A DNA stretch of 64,000 nt. It comes from Bolinopsis microptera. Its lineage: Eukaryota; Ctenophora; Tentaculata; Lobata; Bolinopsidae. How positions within the stretch are numbered: the stretch's first letter is position 1; each line of letters starts with the position of its first letter. The notes beneath the pieces were generated by a model that ran no database searches, was not told the DNA's origin, and saw only the letters and a program-made list of their open reading frames with translations. Positions 1 to 11,942 of this stretch are shown here, piece after piece. A program made the translations under genes and the position numbers. The stretch spans positions 7,730,797 through 7,794,796 of the forward strand of contig NC_087080.1 of NCBI RefSeq assembly GCF_026151205.1. Reading direction: 5' to 3'.

Positions 1-3000
1 TAACCATATTTTCACGCTGGTTGCCAAGCTTAATACTATCAACACCACGGTGCCTCACTGCAACTATAACCTTTACAGGGAGATCAACAAGCAGCTCATG
101 ACTTGTCTAACTGTAGCGCTAGAAGAGATCAAAGAACTCAGGAGACAACTTTCAGATAGAGGGGGAACAAACCAAACAGATGTTAAAACCCCACTACACG
201 CAAGAACAGGGAATGAAGTGTTCAGTCCGTCTCAAGATAGGAACTCAACAGATTGGGATTCTAACGATAACATCTCCACCCCGGGCTCGGTAAGTATTGT
301 AGTCAGATAGTACAGGACGTGTTCAGAATGGTTATTAAATGTTGGGTTAGTAGTTTTAGGTCTTAACGATAATCATAAACAGCTGGATATCATGGCTTTT
401 GGAATAAATATACGAGTTAAATTTGATTTTATGCAAATACAAAGTCAAACGATCATGAGTGTAGTGAATTGAAATTAGATATAATAAGTATGTGGTCATA
501 TTTTTCCCAATGAAGACAAATTTAAAGACATTTAAAAGACACAATTTAAAAATCTATTAGTAACAAACGTGATTAAAACTGTTCGACCAATTTCAAACAT
601 GGCACAGACTTTTATAGCTCTGCGCTTTCAAGGAACTTGAGCCTATTCTGAACCTCCACTTCAAGACCCAACTTGTAGCCTGGTCCAGGGAAAGAAGTCG
701 CATCCTCAGAAACGTAGATGGCATAGTTTCCATATACCGGACCATCTTTCTGGGGGCCATATCCATGATCTGTTCCTTGCCAATGATTCGCAGGAGCATA
801 CGCTATAGTGGATACCTCAGTTCTAGATGTAGGGCCTTTTGATACTCCAGTTAGCGGATAACAATAATAGTGGTTTCCGAGACCACGAGTTTTGTCATCA
901 TTAACATCAGCCGGGGAGAGATACCCTCCAGTCATCACCACTCTGTGTCCATTGTTGGTGTACACCCAATTAAAAGCCAGGTCTCCTCCCACAGAAAATA
1001 TTGGGTCGTCCTCCATGTTTTGAGCGTTTTTACTAACGCTCTCCTGAATGGGACCCCCCTCTGTGACAACGTCTCTACCTGGATCCATAGCCTGGAATCT
1101 TGAGAGAAGGGACCTGTCTCCCTGCTTAAACCGGAACACCTTGACAGCATCAACCTCACTATCTTGGTGTCTCACTATAGCAATGTAACTAACAGGGTGT
1201 CTCCAGATGAACCTGTTGAGGTAGTCCTTGCTTAGAGCTTCAGAGTGGGTCCCGATGAAGGAGTCGTCAATCCATCCTGTGGTGTAGTCCATGATGTGAC
1301 CATCAGAGGGGTTGAGGTTCATGGCAAGGTTCCAGTATTTAAACTGAACTCTTTCGATCTTCTCGATAGTCTTACTTTCAACAACCACTGCTACTAGCAG
1401 TGCCAACAAAACAATGTTTTTAACAGACATGATGTGGATTTGTGTGCAATTCGTGGACAAAATACGATACGAGGCACAAAAATTAGGTTTAAGTACCCAA
1501 TGATCGAACGAGTTATGCCAAGATCTGTCATCAAACTCACCATACCCAGTTCATAAGGTAGAAAGTATGAACTTTTGTATTTATCTGGGTCAGTTGTAGG
1601 AGTTTCACAGGAATTATGGGCTAGATATTATTGTATTATACTGATAGTGCAGAGTTATGGCTTATTATATCAGGTTAGTCGGATGGCTCATGAGAAATTA
1701 CTTCGTGACCACGTGATGCCATGTACTTCTAGGCCTCTCATAACATAAAAGTGTACACATAATGAAGCGTTGAACCTTATTTCAATAATTTCAGGCGTCC
1801 CCAAGTCCATTCACCACGGAATCTCAACAAACTTCAAACCAAATGATCGACATCAAGAGTCTTCTGAAGCTAGGAGAGAGCAAGGAATGGGCGATACCGG
1901 TGATAAAGCCTTTAGATCACATGCCCTTGGGAGCCAAGAGAACACGTGCTGGGGATGCTAAGCTGAAGAGCAACGTTCCAGCTGCTTGTAGGGTGAGACC
2001 TGATTACAATTTTGTATTGCATAAGATTATGAATTAAGAAATTGCTGCATCAGATATTATCACTTTTACGGTTATTACAGTTATTGATTAATAACAGTTT
2101 AAATGTCGATGGCGAAAGGAATTGTCGACTCCCAAATTCAACAAACTTTGTCCGCAGTCGATAGTGAAGAACGTGTACAGAGAACTTGTCAGAAGGGAAG
2201 CGATCAACGCTTTCGACCTGCACCAAGGGCAAGAGAGTGCTCACAATGTAAAAATATATTGGCAAGTGATCGAGTACATGAAGAAAACTACCAGTAACTG
2301 CTCCTGGGAGGAGGCTGACATGTTGTGTGAGTTGTAATTCTTTTACTGGGGTTGATTTATTGTTGTATTTGATTATTTTTACCGATATGAAATACAATTT
2401 TTTGATATATCATCCATCTTCATTATCAAATTCAAATAATACGCTCGCTGAGTATAAGCATTATTCATAAAACCAGTCTACCTACCATCAGTTTAACCCC
2501 TGATAACACACTCAGACGCGATCAGAACATATTGGCGAAGTCTACGCGACGACAGACAGCGGGAATTGAGTGGTAAGAAGTACAACCACCGTAGGATGAT
2601 CATCAGAAGAGAGATCATGAAACGGAAATTGAAGTCCAGGCAGAAAGCGATCAATTTAGTGAGTTGGGGTACCGAGATGAAGCAGTTGTTTGCAGAGACA
2701 CTCACTCTGGATTACATGAGCAGTGAGGAAGAGGTGGGTTGCTTTGCTTTGCAAATTGTTATTTATATATTCCTAGAGTGGTATTGGCCTTCGATTAAAA
2801 CATCTTGAGATTTTTAGGAAGCTGAATGATATCGTGCACACTGCACAGTACCGAAACCATTATGTAAAAACCCTCAGGACAACACAGTAGAATCACGAGA
2901 AGGTCCCCGACCGCGGGTGGTAAGGAGACTCCCCTGGTCCAGTCCCACCCTCAAACAGTGCAAAGCAGATCTAGACTCTGAGTTCAAGAAGATCTGCAGT

Positions 3001-4069
3001 GCAAGACAGCTGAAGGCAACAGCTCATGTGTATCGTAGAGACCAGGTGATTAGTGTCAGGCCTCAACCTGTTACCTGTCCTCAGTGGGCCGCTGACCCTA
3101 ACTGGGTTCCTGAAAACCTGGTTAGTAACATTTCTTCAACAGTCGAATAGTTTGTTGAGAAGATCACATACTATTTGATAATAAAGCATTAAATCAATTT
3201 AAATTTACGAAACCTGTCTGCGAAATAAAGGGCCTGAAAACTTAAATGATAGTCTCTAATAACTTGGTCTCTGTTTCAGAACGACTCAACAGAGGAAAAG
3301 AAAGAGAAAGTAAGCAGACCCTCGATGTTAACATACGATCCCTCATCCCCAACAGCCACTACCTCTCATTTACTTGGACTCAGTGATGAGATCTTGAAAA
3401 CATTTAGGGATCCTAATCTTCTCAACAATACGGTACATAAACACAATTTGGTGATTGTTGAGTCAACTTCTTTGCAAAACAACGACTCCAGCAGTTAGTA
3501 ATAGTCAAGAATTGTAAATCTATTGATAAGCATGTGTTTTTGTTAGCTGCACGTCAGTGGCCTCACTATAACTTTTCCGACAGGATTCAACTCAAGGGAA
3601 CGAACCTAAGAAAGATGAGGTAATCGTGGACTCAACCCAGAAAAACAGTTCCTTGTACAACATCTACCCTTTAACAGGGGGCCTCTCTCAGACTACCGTC
3701 TCCACAGCAGACCCCTCAATACCCGTCTCAGCAACTCCCTCAACAGAAGTTATCAACTCTACAACAGTCACTCTCTCTGTACTACCCGTCAGTGGGAAGG
3801 ACGAGTCAAGTGATACCATGGTGACGAGCGAGCAGCAGATCACATCTCAGTTACCTGATCCCGCCCCACAGACCAGGGCAAGTTACGATAAGGACCTTCT
3901 GTCTTCGCTGTCTGAAGGGGACAAGGCACTGTTTGAGAGTGTTGTTGAAACACTGGCGGAATCTGATCCCAGGGTCAGGGATCTCAACCCAATAGATGTG
4001 ATTATGTCTCTCAACATGACATCTGATTCCCTGGGAGGGTTACTAGGTGGGTCTCAACATAACATCTGA
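1..4069 (+). CDS. Uncharacterised multi-exon protein, 3' part of gene (about 604 residues visible)
   Basis: Exons, joined in a consistent phase: 1-289 (reading from base 2; 5' end outside the window), 1795-1992, 2098-2326, 2516-2733, 2878-3120, 3280-3432 and 3584-4069 (stop). All introns are GT-AG. Exon 1 encodes an amphipathic coiled-coil-like stretch rich in Leu, Glu and Arg, followed by a polar linker. Exons 3-4 are basic, with YRELVRREAI, AIRTYWRSL and a long Arg/Lys run near KYNHRR. Exon 5 has the block VRRLPWSS followed by a downstream RPQP...PQWA block. I recall this pair from unnamed invertebrate proteins often found next to nucleic-acid-related genes, but cannot name the family. The last exon is Ser/Thr-rich and ends in a short helix-prone segment (LFESVVETLAE). 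The final residues are encoded by the first units of a minisatellite. A nuclear role is possible from the basic region, but this is inference only. The exon structure is much firmer than any function. Confidence 0.8.
612..1430 (-). CDS. Intronless gene for a secreted protein of 272 residues, nested in an intron
   Basis: A single open frame runs from ATG at 1430 to TAA at 612. This ATG has A at -3; the frame extends 10 codons further upstream but without an ATG. Residues 1-19 (MSVKNIVLLALLVAVVVES) form a clear signal peptide. The mature protein has no membrane span, almost no cysteine, and is rich in Gly, Asp, Tyr and Trp in short motifs such as WIDDSF, FNWVYTNNG and YYCYPLTG. It looks like a compact secreted globular domain. 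I do not recognise the family. The gene lies wholly inside the 290-1794 intron of the plus-strand gene and in the opposite direction, so it needs its own promoter to the right of 1430. No obvious TATA box was seen there. The absence of introns would fit a retroposed copy or a naturally intronless gene. Confidence 0.8.
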   Translation of the reverse strand: MSVKNIVLLALLVAVVVESKTIEKIERVQFKYWNLAMNLNPSDGHIMDYTTGWIDDSFIGTHSEALSKDYLNRFIWRHPVSYIAIVRHQDSEVDAVKVFRFKQGDRSLLSRFQAMDPGRDVVTEGGPIQESVSKNAQNMEDDPIFSVGGDLAFNWVYTNNGHRVVMTGGYLSPADVNDDKTRGLGNHYYCYPLTGVSKGPTSRTEVSTIAYAPANHWQGTDHGYGPQKDGPVYGNYAIYVSEDATSFPGPGYKLGLEVEVQNRLKFLESAEL

Positions 4070-4345
4070 TACCCTGGGAGCCGGGAGGGTTACTAGGTTG
4101 GTCTCAACGTGACATCTGATACCCTGGGACGGTTGCTAGGTGGGTCTCAATATGACATTTGATACCCTAGGAGGGTTGCTAGGTGGGTCTCAACATAACA
4201 TCTGATACCCTGGGGGGGGGGTTACTAGGTGAGTATCAACCTTCAAAGTGACATCTGATACCCTTGGACGGTTGCTAGGTGGGTCTCGATATGACATCTG
4301 ATACCCTGGGAGGGTTGCTAGGTGGGTCTCAACATGACATTTGAT
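4010..4345 (+). repeat. 43-bp minisatellite overlapping the end of a coding region
   Basis: About seven full units and one partial unit, with consensus pieces TCTCAACATGACATCTGATA and CCTGGGAGGGTTGCTAGGTG. Several units carry small insertions. The first unit and part of the second are translated as the C-terminus of the plus-strand gene (MTSDSLGGLLGG..., stop at 4067-4069). The remaining units form the 3' UTR. Confidence 0.9.
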
Positions 4346-5166
4346 TGTGATGTAGCATGATACTGATAGAGGAAAGGTACAGATTGCATAAGATGATACA
4401 TTTTGGGATTTATTGTTCTGTATATTGAGCTTGTAAATTAATTTTACTTTTAAAGTTTCAACAGCATTAGCCATAATATTTGTGATTTGGCTATGATGCT
4501 GTAACTATTATTTGTTTGTTTTTAATTACACGAGATGTTGTGTTGACTTAAATTTAATATTTATTAACCAATTGAATTTTGTTAATCTTTTACGGTCACG
4601 AATTTTCAAGATTTGAGATAGCTGATATTTGATAAGTGACGATAGATTTGTGGATACAAAATTTTTCATTTGACTTATAGATCAAAGTGGTCGTTTCCTT
4701 TTATTTGCGAAAGTAGAATGAAAATAAGTTAAGTAAGTTGAATGGTAGGAACCGACAAAAATAAAATATTTTTAAAATCAAAAATTCATGCTCTGTTAAT
4801 CAAGCTCAAAAGAATTATTTGTTCTACGATAAAACAACAAACACTCAAAACACAACAACGAATTAATAATGGATTAAAAAGCGAATTATTGGGCTTTATT
4901 CATATTCTGATTCATTTATTAATCAAATTAATAATCTAGATTCTAAACAGTTATAGATAATTAAAAACATAAAATCCATGAAACCCTTTCGATTTCTCAT
5001 CATTGTTAAGTTAATATATCAAGTTTTAATATCAACCTTCTTGACTGAACATTTACTTGACACGAAATTAAATCCTTTTGTCTCTCGCTTCAGAACACCC
5101 TTTTGCTATCAGGACGCATTCTTCACCTCTATTTCACCAATCTGTGAGTTAACCCCTTTCATCTAG
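4346..5166. other. AT-rich stretch between two convergent genes
   Basis: No coding signal beyond chance ORFs. It should hold the 3' UTRs and polyadenylation sites of both neighbours. Two TTTATT sites near 4893 and 4915 read as AATAAA on the minus strand and could serve the GPCR gene ending at 5167. Confidence 0.6.
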
Positions 5167-8100
5167 TCATACCGAGGGATTGTGAGTCGGTTCATTTTCA
5201 GGATCAGGGTGTTGGTCAGTTACCGGGTTAATAACTGTGCCAGCCATCTCCCCCTCAGTAGTGGCTAAATTCTCCATCATTTCAACTTCCAGGCCCAAGA
5301 CCTCAAGTTGAACGTTCTGATCTATAGTGGCCGAATTTCTCACGAAATTCCCATCATGATCTTCAACAACAACGAAATCGTTCCCTTCTGGCTTCCTAAA
5401 AACTTCCGTGCCTACTGTGACTTTTCTACCGTCCTCGGCATCAATCTCAAACCCCAAAGTTTCTGCTGCATCAAGGGTTGAACTCTCGTCAAACTTTCCA
5501 TCATCTTCAAACACTTCGTATTTAATCTTATCTGACATCACGAATTCCTCAGTGTTGTTTGCTGTTTCCTGATCCTGCCTCGGACACACACAAGACACCG
5601 GTGAACTAACTTCCCGGCATAACTTACCATCAGGTCCTGTTGTAACCTCTCCCTCCTCCTCTAAAAATTGAAACTCCTTCTCTGCACATTCCATCATTGC
5701 ATGATCTGAGAGATCAGCGTAAACGTGCTTATCTGATCCCGAACTGGGGTGAGATTTATGATAGAATACAACTTACCTTGTAACTTGTGTCATACAAATA
5801 TAAAACCATGAACAACTGATGTAGACAGATGATGAGCTTGGAGGTTAAGCTTGTCAAATGCTTTATGCCCATTTAATTGTTGAAACTGAGCTCCCAATTA
5901 AATCAAATTAATACAATTTATTTTAATCTAAACCTGGAGGGATTGATGGTTTGCATCTCAACACAGATCGTGGCACTAGCTAGAGGGTTGGAGATGGTCA
6001 TACTGTGGTCGTGGCAGCCGGACATGGACAATTTAGTGGCATTTGTCCTTCCACTAGCACTCTTCCCTGTAGGCAGACGAAATGGTAAGATAGATTGAAT
6101 TTGAAGAAAATTTTGATACGATTCTATCCCTATGTTATATACAGGTTATATATAGGTTGTTAAAAAAGAAATAGATATTAGTTACCTTCAATTGAAAATT
6201 TCGTGTTATCTATCAATTTATATTTTGAGAATAAAATAGACTTCAAATCATAGCTGAAATGTCTAAAAAGTTACTTTACCTAGCGGACCTTTGTGAGCGG
6301 GAAGTGAGCCATGCGAGTTGGGAGGAGAGTTCTTCTTTTTCTTTATGCAGAAGAAAGCAGCCTCTCGGAGATCTTTGTTGAAGACAAAGTGAATTATCGG
6401 GTTCACCATCTGTGGGGTTGTTTGTCATGTTTTTAAACGAGAAATAAACCGAATACGATCGTTTTATCATTTTAATCTTCGGGAATATTGGAGGATGTAA
6501 AACTTACCGAGTTGAGAATGACAAGGATGACCAAACAGAAAGGATGTTAAACTAACCGAGTTGAGAATGACAAGGATGACCAAACAGAGAGGATGTAATA
6601 CTTACCGAGTTGAGAATGACAAGGATGACCAAACAGAGAGGATGTAAAACTTACCGAGTTGAGAATGACAAGGATGACCAAACAGAGAGGATGTAATACT
6701 TACCGAGTTGAGAATGACAAGGATGACCAAACAGAGAGGATGTAAAACTTACCGAATTTAGAATGACAAGGATGACCAAACAGAGAGGATGTAAAACTTA
6801 CCGAGTTGAGAATGACAAGGATGACCAAACAGAGAGGATGTAAAACTTACCGAGTTGAGAATGACAAGGATGACCAAACAGAGAGGATGTAATACTTACC
6901 GAGTTGAGAATGACAAGGATGGCCAAACAGAGAGGATGTAAAACTTACCGAGTTGAGAATGACTAGGATGACCAAACAGAGAGGATGTAAAACTTACCGA
7001 GTTGAGAATGACAAGGATGACCAAACAGAGAGGACCGTATGCTGTGAAGAGAAAGTACTCCTCGGAGTCCTTCTCGTTCTCTTGGTTTCTGAACATGTAG
7101 TAGGAGACGTGTGGCGTTATGCCGAACCAGGCTGCTGGTAACTCCACTGAAATCAAGGCAATGTACGTTTAGTTTTCCTTATGACTTTGTTAATCCGTAT
7201 AAGACTAGGATATACAATGAATTCACCGAGTTGTTTAATCTTTAATTATTCATACCGAGCGAATCCCACGTTGAGTAGAATATAAAAATTAGAATAAAAA
7301 CTATTGCCAGTCGGCGCCAAACTGTCAGCAATAGCAAACCGTAAGGTCCTCGCCCCTCGGTTATAAATCAGATTATCACCCACAAGAAATTCTCGCACAT
7401 TAAAAAAAAGTTAAAATTCTGAAAAATCTTTCAAAGGTTTGCCGCGTACTCTGACAATTGTTTTTGGCACAGTCGAACAAACCGTAATTATTAACAACAA
7501 ACATTCACCCTTGTTTGTAGCGTGAACTTGCATGTAGAACCCGACCAGCCAGAAAGAGTAGGTGATAGTGAAGCTGGAGAGGAGGCCCAGTACTGTTCTC
7601 TCTGCTCTTACTGTTGCTTTGTCAATCTGATCCGCGTTAGACTGGCCCGCACTACCTGAGTTAGGGTATATGTTTTTATAACTTGCCCACTTTAACTTTA
7701 AGTCGCGGAATTGAATTTTTCAGGAACAGATATTTTTGACGTTTTAAACTTAGTTTTATGATTGGAGTCAGACTCAGTTCTTGGTTATGTTTTATGGTGA
7801 GAGATATGGTTTGGGATAACATCACGGTTGTGTCAACGTCTAGAGAAGTCATATGACAATATACAGATGGATAAGAAGTCATGCCACCATATGAACTTCT
7901 AGTAGTAGTAAGTTATATCTAGGACTTGTACCAAGAAGTATTATAAAACGCAAAGAAATGTGAAGAAATCATAGTTGGGCAGTTAAGCAACATTTTGTAA
8001 AAAGTTCCTCGAATTTGTTACATTTTTTCAGTTTACAATTCGAGAAAATTCGGCATCTAAAATTTTCCAATTCACTAAGACGTAGTAGTTCACTAAATGT

Positions 8101-11100
8101 AGTAGTCGAATAAAGTTTCAGATAAATAGTGAAAAACATGTGACCAAATCGTTAATTATGAATATTTTAATGATTTATGAACAATGAACATTATAAAAAC
8201 CATTTGAGCTCATTAAGATAGTAAGTACAATAGGTTATTTTTACTTTATCGGCGAAACGTTCGGTAGGTTATTACTTTTAAAAGTTCGTTGAGTTCGGCA
8301 CCTTTTATAAAAGTTCGTTAAGTGCGATTTCCCCAACTATGGAACCAATACTAAGTAATACCACGCTATAAAAACTACATAAATAAAAACTTTTCACTAT
8401 GTTATATAAAAGAACGGGAATAGTAAAGCAGCCTAATAACAGTAACGTCACTAAAACTTATATATTAGTCTAGCTTCAAACTTAGATACATTAGTCTATA
8501 TCTGATATCCGTAGTGCATATATTCGTAGTTCAAATAAGCAACGCGTATATGAGCTCAGTTTACAGCATTTTCATATCGTTTAAATTCAAATATGCCCAA
8601 AACGTGCACAAAACATGTGCATATGTAGAGTACGTTGCTTCTACCTTACTGTTAAGATTTTTTCATTACGAAATTCTGCCATTTCACACGATTAAAATTC
8701 CTGCTAATAATAGGACTGTCTGGTTTATGATAACAATCGTTAATTTTAAACGAGGATCAATACGCTTTTGACGCGTATAATTCTATAATTCGCTATTAGA
8801 GCAGTATTTAAGTGTTCTCCCGCCATAATCATAATTATCATCATTTACATAATTGCGTTCCTCATTCAATGGCACGGGTTCTGGCTGTTGCATTAGTTTA
8901 ACCGCTGGTAGTGATCATTGTGGTCTTCATTTTATCAACTTATACCATGTGCAGATGGACATTTCGTCTGCTTTAAATTAACGAATATTCTTTAAATTTA
9001 TTCAGATTATTATTTAAGTTTGATAATAATCTAATGGCACTTACTAACTGGTTACTATAACTGGTCACTGACTCTCTGGTTTTAACGAAACCAAAAACGC
9101 ATTACATTTCGACAGGGTTGGTCCGTATTCCGTACATGCAGAATATGGGGGAATATGGGTGATAAGTTTTCTCAGGACATGATAATGACAATGAGGAGAT
9201 AACATTGGTCATTATAAATGTGTCACAGGATTAGTCATGTCTCACGTTACTAGCACTGCTCGATATTTATATGGGGCTCAGGGGTTGGTGACAAAAACAT
9301 GAAGTAACTACACCTATTGATTTTAGCTTATTATTTTAAAACTTTCCACTACTTTAACTAGTTCTACTGCCAGATTAAATTTAAAGATAGTTGTCATTAA
9401 TTTGTGCATTAAATCTTATAAAATAGGATAAAAGTGCTTTAACCAGGTGCAGCCAGTCCTGGCTCCATAATATGAAGAACCTGCATTGTTAATTTAATTC
9501 TAAATGGAAAGCTCGAATAAAACATAGTTCATTATTTTTATTCGAATCGAGAATTTTACTACTAACTCACACTTCGGTGCGCTATTTTTCTGTTGGACCT
9601 TGTTCTTTGCTGCGGAGATACTATCCTCCCTGTTGAGATCCGATCTACCAAACATGTTACTCTCGGTAATCCCCTTGTAACACAGGGTCAGCAGTCCTGA
9701 AGACTCGTTCACAACCCTGCAGTTTGTTTGCTGTGTGAAACTGATCAGAATCCTGTTCCATCACAATCCTGCTAACTTATTTAATATTATACTTTAACTG
9801 TGTAGTGATAGTATAGTAGTAACACTCACGACCACCACAGTGAACTCACAAGTTTTTTTATCTGTACGAGTGCAGATCTATTTTGTGCGCGCTGTTAACG
9901 AATTACCATCATACGCGTGGAATGTGGATACATAATTGGTAAATTGGTTTACCATTATCTCTAGGTCTATGTAAGTTTTAGTTATACTTCGGAATATGTC
10001 ACATCAAATCCTGGCTTATCTAGTTAAACTCCCTCATAATTGAACTTCATTGATTGCCTAGAAATATTTGGGTTCAAATTACGGTTTATAATTATAATTT
10101 ATAGCCAACATTTTTGGATCAGAGAAGGTGCTGATCGTTCTTGGCCTTCTTTCTTTTGTCATCAACAAATAAAGCTGCTGTTTTGTTTATATTTTTGTTA
10201 TCAATGCAATTTATCGTGACTGTCTGCTTTTTAGATATTTTCGCCCTGAAATATTTTACTCAATCCTACAAAATCAACTTTGATTAGTAATTATGTTATT
10301 GGAGATTAAACATATGAATATTTTAAATTTCTTGATCATAAAAAGTTGAAGATGTTGGAATACCAAATTTTTAAATCTTTTTTATTACGACTTGATTGCA
10401 AAAACACTCACACTTTCTTGCGTCGTTTGTCAAGGAAGTAGAGCAGGATGAAGGTTCCAATAACCACCATCACGCAGTGCAGAGTAATAGGCATTGTCAC
10501 CAGGAATATCTGTAGGTGCTTTAACATCTAAATAAATCGTCATCAGCTATAGAATATAAGATAGTTCTTCGTGCTGTTTACTAAATCTAATCAGCAGGAA
10601 CCAGGAATATGATATTTGGTCGGAGCCTTGCATGGTGCATACCTTTGTCTTGGATTGTATTGATGCCAAATTAATCCATAAAATTTAGATGTTCTTTCAT
10701 TAAATCATAATTTTGTGAATTCTGAATTAAAATCACTTTTTATCCCTGACTGGCTGTTCAGCAAGTTATTAGCATTAATTTTATAAATTGAACAATACTT
10801 ATAGACGCAGCACTCAGCAGATAAAGTTAAACGTTTAGATATCGAGTCTCGCTCATTTCTAGTTATTTTCCTACCACTTCCCCTCAACGTTGTGTCGATT
10901 CCTCTGCATTGTATAGATTTGGATTCTGGTGGGAAGGCGTGGCATATTTTGTTGACACGTGACAATGATTCTGAGATTTAATTGGTCAATAGTGATAGGT
11001 GATTGGTTAATTTCTGTCACGTGTCAAACTCAAAGGAATATGCCTCGCCTTCCCACCACAATCCGCACCTATGACCCCTTGCTTGTCCGAACATTTGAAA

Positions 11101-11903
11101 CTTTATCCTTTAATTTTGTTGTGCACAGTTAAGTTTATATCCTCGGCAAACTATAAAGCGATTACAAACTTTAAAGCCTTGTAAGCTTGTACCTAACTAA
11201 ACGTCCCATCGAACATGTCGGATTAACAAATCCAAAGCTATTCTCTACCTTTATATTATGTTTATGACTATGGCTCTATTACCCATCTTTCAGTGATAGC
11301 CTCTGGCTCTACTCCGTTTCACTAACTACCTAGTACCTATACTACTAGTATAAAGTACTGGCATAATCGATAAAACTAGTTTTGTCTTTGTCTAATTTAA
11401 ATTTAGGTAACCTTAACAACCTGAAGTAAACCTACATTGTCCAGGCCAGGGAGGGGGATGATAGCACAGATACCAGAGTGTGCGTCTAGGAAGTAAACGT
11501 GAACGTCGTTAATAAGGGGTATAACACCGATAAAGAGGGCGTGAGTAGCGAGTAGGAACACCACAACTAATACAACTGAGGTTCTGAAATAGTATTCTAT
11601 TAGAATATTACTGTTAGATTATTTTAATATTAGTATTAAAAGGATGGGGATTTTTGGGGAAAACTGGAAAATTTATTAAATGATTCAGATATGAAATCCT
11701 GAAATTTTTTTTCAATTTATGAGACAAGAGAATTGAGAAACGCCGTTTTAAGACGCGAGGTGGATTAGGACTCTTCGGACTACATCAAATCAATTCCCTC
11801 TGGAACGTCCTCAATAAATGCAATAGATGAGTAGTGTTGTAATTAATTTATATTCATATAAATATGAATAATATATTTGTTTTTAAACTATTTACAAGTA
11901 CAA

Positions 11904-11942
<39 letters not shown>

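Noticed and set aside
7656-9570. Direct joining of GPCR exons 10412-10509 and 7509-7651 using the acceptor CAGGTAG
   Set aside because: It keeps the frame, but the acceptor four bases earlier (ACTCAG) together with the extra exon 9571-9716 also keeps it and uses better sites at both ends, so the 12-exon model was preferred. The short form may exist as an isoform.
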